A DNA stretch of 64,000 nucleotides from Monoplex corrugatus (GCA_030674185.1 CM060315.1:88508415-88572414); one strand, 5' to 3'. Numbered from the stretch's first letter, positions 1 through 11,507 are shown. Translations and numbers: made by a program. The notes: a model not told the origin generated them from the sequence alone.

Positions 1-1100
1 AATTGATTTCATATTATACTTTTATATAGAAAAAAGCATGTAAAATCGAATCCCGCCGACGACAAGTTCCAAAAATGGCAACTTGCCTGCAAACTTTTCC
101 GATGAAAAAAAGCAAAACTTTGGAAGCGTCGATCTCGGTTCGAAACTGGCACACATTGGTGTCGTCGGATATATCATTCTGTTACATTAATTCTCATTGG
201 CTGCAAAATTACAATGTGATTGGTTCACAAATATAGCCGTACCGACTGAAATAGTGAAGCATCCCGAACAAACTTCGATTCTAAACGCATACCGTCGCCG
301 CGATTGCGCCCGAAACGCGGATTTTCGACTTTCTCATCAAATAACTAATTCCATTTTCGCTCTAAGTATATAAAAAGGCAATCATTCAAATCTTTATTCA
401 TGTCTTATTCACATAAGAGAAAAAATAAGAATGAAACACCGATTAAAGAGGCAGTAATACTTGATTGAACTGAAGACCCCCCCAGTTTTGCGGCCAGCCC
501 TGGTTTTCCCCAGTTTTTGGTACCACAAATTTGACGTCACGTTTCGGTTCGCATGGCATTGCTACAAAATGGTTGATTATACTGAAGAGGAGTTAAGAGA
601 TATTTTAGAAGTAGAAAAATATTAAAAATAAATGTTAGAGGAGTCAGATATTGCATTAAATAAAGACTTAGGGATGACAACGTGCAGAGCGATCCAGACG
701 ATGGTGTGCCACTTGCTGAGCTGTAGACAACATGGCGACTGGCGACGTGTACAGCCACTGCACAAGTTCTCCGAGTCCACAGGACCAAGTCATTTATGAT
801 CTTGTGACACTCACCCGTGATTCTGCAGGAGTGGGCATTGTGATGATCACTTGTGAATAGATTGTGGCATAAAATATGTGGCTCCAGTGTTGTAAATAGT
901 TGTTATGAAGCCAGGAATGCATAGTAGTAGTTAGTAGTATAGCAATTGTGAGAGAGTTGACAATTATCGTGTGACACTTGTGACTCGCCCAGTGGGACCT
1001 TTTCCTTCAGGATGGAGTGGGATCACATCAGGTAGGCTCTCACTATCATTTCACATGATCATGTAGCATGGGCATGCCAAATTACATGATTGCAGGGTTT
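1..1100. other. Non-coding stretch, no gene recognised
   Basis: No coding exon with convincing splice sites or family similarity was found on either strand. The first 500 bases are AT-rich with some CpG (for example around 285-330). The rest is low-information sequence leading into the (AAT)n tail of a LINE at about 1101. Vasa exons for the helicase core, if the gene continues leftward, are not visible here and are expected beyond base 1. Confidence 0.6.
196..378 (+). promoter_or_regulatory. Possible RNA polymerase II promoter-like cluster
   Basis: Two inverted CCAAT boxes (ATTGG at 196-200 and 219-223) are followed about 145 bp downstream by a TATA-like run, TATATAAAAAGG at 367-378. The order and strand fit a plus-strand core promoter. 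No downstream coding region supports it, and AT-rich DNA gives such motifs by chance, so this is weak. Confidence 0.2.
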
Positions 1101-1325
1101 AATAATAATAATAATAATGAAGCATTTGTATAGCGCACTCCTCCAACAAGATGCCAGAGCTCTGTGCACTTAACAGACGTTATCATAAGCAGCAATCCAT
1201 GATAGACAAGCAACAGTGATGTACAAATCAAGTCAAAATTAAAAATAGTGATAGATAACACATTGGTAACTTGTTATAAAAAACCTAAGCAACATTAAGT
1301 TAAGGATAAAGGATCACACACACAC

Positions 1326-1379
<54 letters not shown>

Positions 1380-2330
1380 GCATAGACACAGACACACATA
1401 CACACGCACTGATTCAATCACTCACTCACTCACATACACACATACAAACCTGAACACAGATATACATACACAAGAGATTAATTATACAATCATTACTAAA
1501 TAACATGTCACTTAATAAACAACACGAAGCAGCACACGAGACAGCCAAATAAGCTAGACATTAAAGGGTAGGCCAGAAGAATTTAAAGGTTATAGTATTT
1601 CTTGAAAAGGTCAGTTTTCAGAGCTTTTTTGAAAGACGGAGTTGATGAGATTTCTCTAATTTCACGTGGAAGGGAATTCCATGTTTTGGGGGCTGCAAAG
1701 GAGAAAGAACGTTGTCCAAAGGTAGCAGTTCTGACATGAGGAACGTTAAGTATTTTTGAATCAGAAGAGGAACGAAGTTGACGTGATGGTGTGTATACAG
1801 AGAGAAGGTTTGAGAGGTAGAGAGGTGCAGTTCCAGAGAAAAAGGAATGGCAGAGAGTTGAAAGTTTGTAATCAATCCTTGCTTGGATAGGAAGCCAATG
1901 CAGATTTTTGAGGAGAGGTTGTACATGATCATATTTGGATGCCTTCAGTACCATTCTTGCAGCAGAATTCTGAACTTTCTGAAGCTTATCAAGATAATGT
2001 TTGGAGCAGCCTGATAGAATTGAATTACAGTAATCTAATTTTGACAAGACAAGGGCAGATACCAGAGTTTTTTTGGTATTAGCTGAGGTGAGATGACGAA
2101 TTGAACTAATGCGACGTAGTTCAAGATAGGCTGAACGGCACACATGTTTAATGTGTAAGTCGACACTCATGTTCTCTGTCATTTGAAAGCCAAGATTACG
2201 AGCAGATGGAGAAAAGGTGACATCATTGCCACAAACTGATATGGACTTAGGCTGCTGATGAGAAGGATGTTTTGATGATGAATGAAGAAATAATGCTTCA
2301 GTTTTGTCATCATTGCTGCAAGAATACAAA
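1101..2330 (-). mobile_element. 5'-truncated L2/CR1-like LINE: RT C-terminal domain, 3'UTR and (AAT)n tail
   Basis: The minus-strand reading frame at 1583-2329 (248 codons) begins within the post-catalytic reverse-transcriptase segment (NDDKTEAL) and continues through the conserved C-terminal blocks: KLDYCNSILSG, LQKVQNSAARMVL, LHWLPIQARIDYKL, then TWNSLPREIR and SFKKALKTDLF. This is the usual end of an L2/CR1/Rex1-group ORF2. The 3'UTR (1120-1580) holds a (CA)n/(CG)n microsatellite and ends in a TATAGCGC motif followed by (AAT)n at 1101-1118. The catalytic YADD and the endonuclease are missing because the copy is 5' truncated near 2330. The frame is open, so the copy is fairly young. It is related to, but distinct from, the LINE family at 43-47, 57.7 and 61.7 kb. 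Confidence 0.85.
1316..1386. repeat. (CA)n-(CG)n microsatellite
   Basis: Alternating CA repeats grade into a pure CG run at about 1365-1381, inside the LINE 3'UTR. The alternating purine-pyrimidine composition is compatible with Z-DNA. Confidence 0.9.
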
Positions 2331-2561
2331 TGTCACCATAACTTATTACAAAACTAGTGACGACACGACAGTTTAGAGAGAGACATACGATTCAGGTACC
2401 GTATGACAGTACATGGTATTGTGACCATACTTGCCGATTTTCATATTTCTGTCACTTAGTGCACGTGTGGTAGACAGTTAAACCAATCCATTTTGGGTTT
2501 ATGACTCAAAGAATCTGAAATGTAGGGGAGATAAGTCTCAAAGAATGCAAATGCGTAAGGG

Positions 2562-3090
2562 TTAAAGCCCAGCCGACTGCATAGAGCCATATCAGGGCTA
2601 CAACCCTTTCAAAACATACAAAACTTCCAACAGGAAAAAAGAAAGGAAAAGAAAAGTACACATATCAATGCACCCGTGCACATAATCCAAGGATCCCATG
2701 CTGACCACTCCGTCCAATTTAATGCAAAGGGGACATAAAAAACACCTGAATACAAATTTAAGCATACCTAAGAACACCAAAACATATCAAAACGGGCCTA
2801 AATTACCCGAAATTGCTTCCGCATATCTCACCTCCCCAGAGCCAAAAATGCACTTCATATATGTACCCAATTATCAATCCTAGGAAAAAGTACGTAAGAC
2901 TTTATCGAATACATACAGGTGAATGCACCAGAAAGGCAGAAAATGATAGGAAGAAAAGACAGAAAGCACAGGAACAAGGCAGAAACAAAGAGTGTGACAG
3001 AAAAGAGGAAATTTCTGACACAGAATTTCCAGAAGGGATACTATTTATACTGAAAAAGCCCCTGTCATCCCCATGGGGGTGGGGGGACAT
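2562..3090 (-). repeat. R1 dispersed SINE-like repeat, near full length
   Basis: This is one of at least seven copies of a ~530 bp interspersed repeat (others at 4015, 6508, 11508, 21288, 36196 and 52388). On the plus strand it begins with AGCCCAGCCGACTGCATAG and ends at a GC-rich palindromic stretch near CATCCCCATGGGGG. The tail shared with a LINE at 59.4 kb lies at the low-coordinate end, so the element reads on the minus strand. This copy lies in the vasa intron, 120 bp below the CCHC exon. No tRNA A/B boxes were recognised, so it may be a LINE deletion derivative rather than a classical SINE. Confidence 0.8.
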
Positions 3091-3209
3091 AGTTTCTAAA
3101 CACACAAATGCTCTAAGGCTTAACACATAAATGCCAGTTTTACATCCCTTACAATGACCTACCAGACTTAACACACACACACCCACACTAGTGATCGAAC
3201 AAGCCTTAC

Positions 3210-3778
3210 CTCCGTCTCTCTTGTTGGGGCATTCCCTGGCAAAATGCCCTTCCTCTCCACATCTCCGGCACCCACTGTCACGATTGCTGCTTGTGCCGTT
3301 TTCACTGCTGCCAAACCCTCCTCTCTTGCCACCACCAAACCCAAAACCGCTTTTGTTGTCGCCGCCGTCGCTGTTGCCAAAGCCCCCTTTCCTGCTGCCC
3401 CTTCCTCCGCCGTCAGAGATATTTGGGCACTCATGGGCAAAATGTCCTTCATCCCCACACTTGTGACAGCCTCGGTTCTTCCCACCTCCTGTGGGGCATT
3501 CACGAGCAAAATGGCCCTCCCTCCACACTTATGGCAACAGCCACCACCCCCTCGGCCACCACCACTTGGGCACTCTCTGGCTAAGTGGCCCTCCTCTCCG
3601 CATTTGTGGCAGGCTCGGTTCCCACCACCTCCCCCACTGGGGCAGTCCCGAGCAAAGTGGCCCTCTTCTCCACATTTGCGACAACCTCGACCACCCCCAC
3701 CTTGTGGGCAATCTCGGCTAATATGGCCTGTCTCCCCACATTTGTAGCAGCCATTGTTTTTATTATTGTTGCTGTGAT
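3210..3778 (-). CDS. vasa: Vasa/DDX4-like protein, CCHC zinc-knuckle exon (partial gene)
   Basis: This internal exon encodes six CX2CX4HX4C zinc knuckles, in order near 3700-3747, 3640-3690, 3566-3613, 3493-3540, 3424-3472 and 3225-3274. Each has the form [13 protein letters not shown], separated by Gly-rich linkers and a Gly/Phe/Ser linker ([17 protein letters not shown]) between knuckles 5 and 6. The acceptor is pyrimidine/GT-rich and ends in AG at 3779-3780; the donor GTAAGG lies just below 3210. The exon starts with two bases that complete a codon left open by the 5497-5870 exon, so phases agree. Such knuckles bind RNA and occur in the N-terminal region of vasa/GLH germline DEAD-box helicases of several invertebrate groups. 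A one-base deletion in knuckle 4 (about 3517-3524) breaks the frame: knuckles 1-4 and 5-6 lie in different frames. The helicase core is not in the window, so a CNBP-like protein cannot be fully excluded. Confidence 0.72.
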
Positions 3779-3783
3779 CTGTC

Positions 3784-3804
3784 AAACACACACACACACA
3801 CACA
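3784..3804. repeat. (CA)n next to the vasa splice acceptor
   Basis: A short (CA)n run, read as (GT)n on the minus strand, lies immediately upstream of the acceptor of the CCHC exon and forms most of the tract where a polypyrimidine stretch is expected. Confidence 0.8.
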
Positions 3805-4014
3805 ATTTCATCCACCACAGAAAGAGACAAGCAGTAACTTCACATGAAAAATGCACATACAAACAATTCCTTCAGTCTCATAATCCCCGAGGTCATTCAT
3901 GAGTAGAGTGGTGAGGGCTTCCATTTTCCCTGGGGCTAGCATTTCAAACAATCAAAGGTAATGCCCTCTTCTCGCCCTTGCTGCCTTTCCTATTACCATT
4001 ACTGTTATTTTTTT

Positions 4015-4180
4015 CACAGCCCAGGTGACAGTGTAGCCATATCAGGCTATAACTGTTTCAAAACATACACAATACTTCAACAGGAAAAAAGAAAAGAAAA
4101 TCAAATACATGTATCAATGCATTCATGCATATAATCCAAGGACATGCCCCCAGCCTTGACCACTACGTCCAATTTAAACC
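4015..4180 (-). repeat. R1 repeat, 3' fragment
   Basis: About 165 bp match the tail-proximal part of the R1 repeat (AGCCATATCAGG, then the 'aaggacatgcccc' segment). The rest of the unit is absent. It lies in the intron between the two long vasa exons, in the same orientation as the other R1 copies. Confidence 0.7.
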
Positions 4181-5015
4181 TGGCCAAGTCAACATGCCAA
4201 TCATTTTGATGGCACCATCATGGTATCTGACATAAAATTCTACGTGTCATGAGCCTTCCATCACAAGACCTTGCCAACGCATATGATTCTGTGTGAATCA
4301 TTTGTGTTTTCCTTGATTTGGACCCATGACGTATAAACCAGTCACAAAAAAAAAAGCAGATTTAACTTGACACCTTATTATTTAAGTTGTAACATTGAAC
4401 AAGAGCATAGAAAACTTTCACATCAGTAAACACAGTGTGTGTGATCAAGTATAATCATGTATGCAAGTACCAACCATCTACAGCTAAATCAACATATGAC
4501 ACAGCATGAAAAACACAGATAAAGAAACGGCTGGCCAGTCACAGCTATAGCTCAAAATAAGCGGATGGGATCAAAATAGGGCCAACTCAGGTTTTTTCCC
4601 TATTTCATGCGCGTCACTTTATCTTCAATTTCCTAAAGACTTAAGATCAAAAGCATCCTATAAAGCAAATACTGAATTAATTTCCAAAGATTTTCTGAGG
4701 TTATTTCCCTTGTCAGAAATGATCTTATAATAATACAGTCTGAAAAGGAAAAATCATTTCCAATATGGTAATTTATAAATGTAGCAATCAGTCAAAAACA
4801 TGAAATGAAAATCTTGCCATGTACTGTGGTTTTCCTAGGTTGCATCACAAGCCAAAGTGAAGCCAAGTCTACGTAGTCTATGTAGTCTATGCATCTTAGT
4901 AAAAGGGATGTTAGAAATAATAACACATCAAACAACAACAACAACAACAACAAAAAACAATGTTTAAAATTTGATCTGTTGACCTACAAGGAAAAACACA
5001 CGCGTTATTCATAGT

Positions 5016-5335
5016 TTAACCCTTTCCCATTTTATCCCGCCGCATCCCGCCGACCGGGAAACCCCGCTTTTTATTTACGCCCGCCGCCTGTCACTTAGGC
5101 CTGGTGGGGAATTTCCATCACGCTCTAAGCACTAGGGGTTACACACACCTCATGAATGAAGTTTCCCGCAAAAGTCAGGATAAACCAATGAAAGAATGAT
5201 ACCGAGTTTGGTACCATACATCGCCTCGTTTACAAGATATTGGTCACCGTCTGACCTTTTCATTCACACGCTTTCGGAAATCTCTGAATAGTAGGAGGAG
5301 TTTCTGAGCAGAATCTGCAAATGGGAAAGGGTTAA
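5016..5335. mobile_element. piggyBac-like MITE with TTAA ends
   Basis: A 320 bp non-coding element is bounded by TTAA at 5016-5019 and 5332-5335. It has perfect terminal inverted repeats, CCCTTTCCCATTT at the left and AAATGGGAAAGGG at the right. TTAA target duplication with CCC...GGG termini is the hallmark of piggyBac-superfamily transposition. No transposase is encoded, so it is non-autonomous. It sits in a vasa intron, 161 bp below the 5497-5870 exon. The interior is relatively GC-rich (CCCGCCG motifs). Confidence 0.85.
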
Positions 5336-5496
5336 TGCACCTAACTAAATGTCTAAACTGTACGATTGCCAACAATGTTACAATTTTTCTTTTTATTCGG
5401 GTGTCCCACACACCTGCAATCATTCTTCTTTCTAGAAAATCTCTGTGCATCGCCCTCAAACAACAACAGAAACTTTTTAAATTGCAACACACTCAC

Positions 5497-5870
5497 CTCT
5501 ACCCCCACCAAAGCTTGATTTACTGCTGGCCGCAAGGGGTGAGCTGTCATCCCAACCATCATCTGTAGATGGCACAGTGGACACTTTATTCCCTCCGAAG
5601 GATCTATACCCTCCTGCAGGCCCGCTTTGGGGACTGGTGTTGTCATCCCAATTTTCCTCTGCTGCTGCTGCTTCCTTCCCTCCAAATCCAGCCCCTCCTC
5701 TCGACTTGTTGGCAGGAGCGACACTGTTCCGATCATCCTGAGGCGCCCCAATGCCTGGTTTACCTCCAAACCCACCTTTCCTCACACCATTCTGGACTGC
5801 TCCATTGGTGAGACCACCGGCATGCCGTTCCAACAGACCTCCTCCACGACCAAAACCTCGCAGCAATTTC
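5497..5870 (-). CDS. vasa: Vasa/DDX4-like protein, Gly-rich WDD exon (partial gene)
   Basis: A 374 nt exon with acceptor TTGCTTTCAG above 5870 and donor GTGAGT at 5496-5491. It encodes a Gly/Phe-rich stretch (RGFGRGGG, GGFGGKPG, GAGFGGK) and two acidic-tryptophan motifs (EENWDDN, DDGWDDSSP), then SKSSFGGGRG. Short WDD/WGD motifs and RGG/FGG repeats typify the disordered N-terminal region of Vasa proteins, which helps them join germ granules. The exon starts with one base completing a Gly codon from the 7328-7362 exon and ends with one base that joins AT of the CCHC exon to form Asp. All three exons therefore share one frame, which supports a single gene. The helicase domain itself is not visible. 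Confidence 0.75.
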
Positions 5871-6507
5871 CTGAAAGCAACAATCATACATTTGGCACTT
5901 AGAGCATTTTCTGACCTTGCCTAAACAAAAAACATAACAGAGAAGAAACTTCAGACCTGTCTACCTTGAATTTACAGTTTTTACATACTAAGAAAATCTT
6001 CATGTCCCCTGACCAAGCAATCGGGTGGATAAGGGACACTTAAAGGCTTAACCCCCTGCAAGCACAAGTGAAGTCTTTTGCCATGAGGTTAGGGCATGGT
6101 AACCTGTATAGAAAACCTACAGGGTTAAGTCAGAGGTGCCAGGCCTGCAGGCGCTTTCTAACCAACCATGGTACCATGCAATATAATGCACATAAATATC
6201 TTCATGGTCATGTACATGAGACCAGAATGGCTCTCGCCCACTAAGTCCTTTCATGGTGGAACAGCAAGTCCTGGTATTCAACAGACTCTAGTGAGCAACA
6301 ACAGACATCTAGCTACAACTCAGACCACCAACTTCCATGGCAGTCAACTGCTGGGAAAAACGGTCACATTCCTCACTAAATATGGCCTACCATGTATCTC
6401 ATCTCTCATCTCAGTAGGAATCACACTCAACGTCACAAGTTTTCTCCAGGTAGACAGCACACAAAACAAGAAGACAGGAACTACTTGTTATTGTTGTTAT
6501 TTTAAGC

Positions 6508-7063
6508 GGAGCCAACTGCATAGAGCCATATCAGGGCTATAACTGTTTCAAAACACACAATATTTCAACAGGAAAACTATAACTGTTTCAAAAAACACAA
6601 TATTTCAACAGGAAAAAAGGAAAAGAAAATTAAGTACATGAATCAATGCATTCACGCATATAATCAAAGGAGATGCCCCTGATGCTGACCTCTCCATCCA
6701 ATTCATTGCACAGGGATTTAAAAAACATACCTGAATACAAATTTTTTAACATAACTAAGGACACTAAAACATACATAAAAATGGGCATAAATTAGCTAAA
6801 ATTGCCCGCATGTCTCATTTCCCTGGAGCCAAAAATGCACTTAATGCATATGCTCAATTATCAATCGTAAGAGAATGTACAGAATACTTTATCTACTTGC
6901 GAATGGACCAGCAAGGCAGAAAATAGTAGGAAGAAATGACAGAAAGCAAAGGAATAAGAAACAAAGAGACTGACACTAGTGACAGAAAAGAAAAAATTTC
7001 AAGCACAGACTTTCAGAAGGTGGGGATACTATTTATACTGAAATAGTCCACGGCATCCCCATG
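6508..7063 (-). repeat. R1 dispersed repeat, near full length
   Basis: A full-length-like copy in the vasa intron. It carries a ~50 bp internal tandem duplication near its low-coordinate end (6540-6618), where the 'aactgtttcaaaa...caggaaaa' segment occurs twice. The orientation matches the other copies. Confidence 0.8.
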
Positions 7064-7327
7064 GGGAACAGAAACTACCAAGCATGTAACAAGCAATACA
7101 TCCATCACATGACTTAAGATTACAAGCTTTACTTCCACAGACAGGGAGACATAACTCACTCCACCTGTTAAAGGCTTTGTTTGCAAGGTGGCGAATGGCT
7201 TTTGACAATACAGACCAATACATATAAAACATTCTTCAAACCAATACACATAAAAATAAAACATTCTTCAATCAATATCTTAAACAGCAAGAACTATCTT
7301 TGCATTTATTTAAACATCAAAACTTAC

Positions 7328-7362
7328 CCAGTCATTGGCTGCGATGGTGGTACGGAAGCCGA
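7328..7362 (-). CDS. vasa: Probable small upstream exon of the vasa-like gene
   Basis: A 35 nt segment lies between an acceptor (TTTGTGCAG, ending at 7363) and a consensus donor GTAAGT (7327-7322). Read in the frame demanded by the next exon it gives SASVPPSQPMT plus a split Gly codon, leading into KLLRGFGRGGG. The good splice sites, correct strand and matching phase are the evidence; the peptide itself is too short for family recognition. No start codon or earlier exon was identified above it. Confidence 0.45.
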
Positions 7363-7369
7363 CTGCACA

Positions 7370-8885
7370 AATGAATAAACCATTTTATCAACATTCATAT
7401 CTAATTAACACATCTCTAATATTGGCAACAATCAGTGAATGTCTTCAATAATCTGTGTCCAAGTTAACATTGTCCTGAAAATATGCAAGTGAATTCATAA
7501 AACACAAAAAGATCAATAAATCTGCCCATACATGCACTCATGGGATCAAGCAACAAACCATTACTGATTATCGGTTCAATCTGCATTGCTCCAGATGTGA
7601 GCTGGTTAAAAACAATTATGCCCCCCAACATGCATTCATGCCATTCATTTTGGGTTTCTAAAACACTTCCCAATCTGCCAAAACCAAAACCTAAGTAAAG
7701 GGTCTTTTTTCCCCCTTAACAAGCAATGACAATGATATGATTCATGAGAATAGGTGCGTTAGCGATGATGAGTTCCTTCCCAGATCACGGCTGGACTCAA
7801 CACTTCCCATTAGTTTCCGGCAGGAACAACAGGACAATCTGTAATAATGCCAATGGCTACATTACTAAGCAGTTTCCTCAAAAGCTTGGTCTCAAGAGAA
7901 AGATTTGCATCATTTCATTTTGCAAACTATCCTAGATTCATATCTATGTACTTGGTTACTTAGTCTGTCAATGGTTAAAAATACTTCAGTCATCAAACAG
8001 CCCAGTAATCACATTTTAAGACTCCTGTACTTCATTATGCCTGGTTTGCTACATGTTCCCACTTTAATTACAACTCCATGTGTTCGAGTCTAACTTGAAG
8101 AAAAACTGTGCATGTGACCTCTGGTCCAGCCAGCTGGGAATAGACACACAACCTTTTTCTTGATCTTGATATAATATTGGTCATACAATCCATGACTGGC
8201 AAAAATGCAGTGGGAAAAGGTAGGCCTACTAACTGTGCTTCATGCATTAGTAAGTCAAGGTACTGATCCACATGCAGAAGCAGTCAATTGGTGGTACTGT
8301 GACTGCTTCCTCTTCCAGATGGTTTAGTCTAATATACTGTTTTAATTTAAAGAGAATTTCTGTATTGTTCAGAATGACTATTACTCGTATTAGTGATCTT
8401 GACTGTTCTGTTGTTGTTGATGGACAGTTTGGTATGATACTAACCAACAGTAATTGACAATTTGGTAATGAAGGTTTCCATTGTACTTTGGTCATACTCT
8501 TCTTTTGCTCCTGGAGATTTATGGGCAATTGGATTATGCAGTCACCATCTTTGGTGGTGTATGCATCAGTTATGAACTAGGCTGCCACATTTTTAACTCT
8601 TTCAATTCAAGGTCATTAATGTCTTGTTTTCGGTGGGGGTTCCGTTCTACTCTGTGGCCTCCTCTTCAAGGACTGATCTAATGAATACTACATATGCTGT
8701 TGTTTGGGTTCCTGTGTACAAGGTCATAGGTTATATCGTAAAGATTCTTTTGAGTGTTTTGCAGGTCTTTTTGCAAATATGCAGGTAGTTAGAATGAGCA
8801 GATGCCTGACCTACTGCTATGATATTACTCTTCAAATAATAGCCAATCAATTGCTCTATGGTTCATGTTTTTGACAATCACTATC
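7370..8885. other. Unassigned AT-rich stretch
   Basis: No convincing exon, RNA gene or repeat family was recognised. If the vasa gene starts further right, this is intronic; otherwise it is the upstream flank. Open frames here are short and lack family features. Confidence 0.5.
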
Positions 8886-8889
8886 TTTA

Positions 8890-10800
8890 GCAGGAAATGA
8901 GGAAATCTGTCAAAAACGCAAGCAACTAAAAGAAACTGCACAACTAAAAGACTGTCAACCATCCACTGAGAACATCTTTTACCTCAATAATGCTCGTGCT
9001 GCTCTCATAGAGGCCTATGAAGCAGAGCAAACGAATTACCTACAAAGCAAGACTGACCAGATCACAAATGCTGTCAGCAACAAAAAGTCTGTTGCCTGGA
9101 AGACCATAAACGAAATAAGTGGTAGAAAAAGCTGTAACAGAGCTAAGCTAAAAGCATCTAGCCAAGAAGAGCGAGTAAAACTGTGGCAACAACACTTCCA
9201 AGACCTACTCTGGAAACCTCCAGACATCTCTGAAGAAGAAATAACTCCAGTCTTCACGGAGGAGCTGAATATCAAGAAAGGGCCGTTTACGTTGGACGAA
9301 CTAATGATAGCAGTGAAAAGCATTCAGTGTGGAAAAGCATGCGACTCGATGAGATACCAGTGGAAGTATGGAAAATAGAGGAATTTCACCAGATACTGCT
9401 GGAATGCTGCAACAATGTTTATAATCAAGACCCAATAAACAAATGGACTAAAGGATGCCTGCTTCCTTTCCCCAAGAAAGGTGACCTCGGAATCACAAAG
9501 AACTACCGCGGAATCACATTATCTGCAATTTCTGCAAAGATCTACAACCTAATGCTCCTAGATATGTTAAGGCCGGAAATAGATCCAGTTCTGAGGAAAA
9601 CCAAGATCCAGTTCGAGAAAAACCAAAATGGGTTTCGCCAAAACAGATCGACATCAAGACAAATACTCACCATTGGACGTATATTGGAAGGCATAAAAAC
9701 CAAAAACCTCCCAGCTGTTCTATTTATTGACTTTTCCAAAGCTTTTGATTCGATCCACCAAGGAAAGATGAAGGAGATTCTAACTACATATGGACTACCC
9801 AAGGAAACAGTAGACGCCATCATGATGCTGTATCAGAATACCCACTCTTTGGTTCGCTCCCCCGACAGAGACACAGACTTCTTCAACATCACTGCTGGAG
9901 TCCTTCAAGGAGATACGCTTGCCCCCCTACATTTTCATCATCTGTCTCGATTATGTGCTGAGGAAAGCAGTGGATAAGAACAAAAAACTCGGCTTTACCC
10001 TCACAGAACAGAAGAGCAGACGCTACCCTGCGGTAAAGATAACAGATGCGGATCATGCTGATGACCTGGCTGTTCTCGCAGACCTCCTAAAGGATGCAAC
10101 ATCTCTCCACAATGTCAAAAAAACAGTAATGGAGATCAGGCTCCACCTCAATGCGAACAAAACAGAGTTCATCTGTCTGAACCAAGACACATCAGAAGGT
10201 ATGAGAAGTCTCAATGGGGATACGATCAAACAAGTTCAAGGCTTTAAATACCTTGGCAGCTACATTCCACAGAACAAAGACGTCAACACCACTCGGAAAT
10301 GTCTGGGGTGCACTAAATCAACTGGACAAAATCTGGAAATCCAAACTACCAGACAACCTGAAAAGGAACTTCTTCCAAGCAGCAGTAAGTCCGTTCTTAC
10401 ATATGGCTCAATCTCTTGAACCCTAACAACGGCATTGAAAAAGACTGATGGAGCATACACAAGAATGCTGTGTGCAGCGCTGAACAAATCCTGGAAAGAA
10501 CATCCAATTAACAAAGAGTTATATGGTAAGATCCCACCAATCAGTAAATCAATACGTCAACAAAGACTGCGCTTTGCGGGACACTGCTGGCGTAGTAAAG
10601 AACAACTGGTGGGGGATGTTCTACTATGGAGACCCAGCCAGGGCAAAGACCAGGACATCCAAAGAAGACCTTCATCGACCAACTGATCGATGATACGGGC
10701 TGTCGGTATGATGAACTACCTACTGCAATGTCTGACAGAGAAGGATGGAAGAAACGTGTCATGGATAGCCGAGCAAGCTCGACATGATGATGATGAGATG
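8890..10800 (+). mobile_element. Decayed RTE-type LINE (reverse transcriptase, C-terminal region, ATG-repeat tail)
   Basis: Plus-strand coding remnants run from a linker (AWKTINEISGRKS near 9100) through the RT: KNYRGITLSAISAKIYN, GFRQNRSTSRQILTIGRILE, LFIDFSKAFDSIH, ITAGVLQGDTLAP, IFIICLDYVLRKAVD, then FKYLGSYIP, LCAALNKSWKEHP and LRFAGHCWRSKEQL. This order is typical of RTE-like elements. The catalytic box is altered: the bases near 10050-10065 give HADD instead of YADD. Frameshifts are evident near 9335, 9925 and 10400. The end at about 10780-10798 has GATGATGATG, a common RTE tail. The endonuclease is missing. The copy is dead. Confidence 0.85.
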
Positions 10801-11505
10801 ACTATCTTCAGAGCCAAAGTTTACACTTTTCCCATGATGACCGAAGACAATATGTTTTACTACTAAAGTCTGGTGCAGATTAAATCAGTAAACCTCATAT
10901 GAATCAAAAGATATCATTACAGGCTTTCATTCCTCAAGCCTATAGATTTCACCAGCCCAGTATCACATGGCATCTATGGCGCAATTCAAATGGAATGCAT
11001 TCCAAGTGTGGAAATGCCATCTTGAGAATCTGACAGTTGTAAGGGTTTTCATACTCCCTGAGAAGACTTGAAATTCATTCTCTCATTTAGTCGTTACAAT
11101 GTCCTGGCAGGGTAGTCATAGTTTTATGTTCCTTCAATATTGGCCGTGATGAATGTAAACTCTTAATGAATGAAATAACTTATGAATGAAATAACTTATG
11201 TTTTATCTTTTGACTAACTTATGTTTTATCTTGAGGAAAATTTAGCAGGTCTGACAAACCATCAGCCAGCCACAGGTATTCTTGCTAACAACAAGGGAGG
11301 AGTTATTGTTCTTAAGAGGCACCAACTGCATTCCTTTCCAGCTGCCCCCTTCAAATTTCCAGAAGCAGAAGTCTCCCACTCTGAACTTAAAGAACAGGGA
11401 GTTGTAGTGTACTTCTTCCTTCACATACCTGATTCACTTGTCTTCAACCAGCTGATTTTTATCCCTGTAATGTTTGTATTGACTTTCGCCTTGTCGTTGT
11501 TATTG
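10800..11505. other. Unassigned stretch
   Basis: No gene or known repeat recognised. A plus-strand open frame from about 11221 has no family features. A short direct repeat of 'aatgaaataacttatg' lies at about 11168-11200. Confidence 0.45.
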
Positions 11506-11507
11506 TT

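Noticed and set aside
569..625. Small plus-strand ORF (MVDYTEEELRDILEVEKY)
   Set aside because: Eighteen codons with a plausible helix, but no family, splice or promoter support close enough to decide. Left unannotated.
3244..3747. Long plus-strand frames opposite the zinc-knuckle exon (Pro/Ala-rich)
   Set aside because: They are antisense shadows of a GC-rich exon. The minus strand has recognisable CCHC knuckles and proper splice sites.
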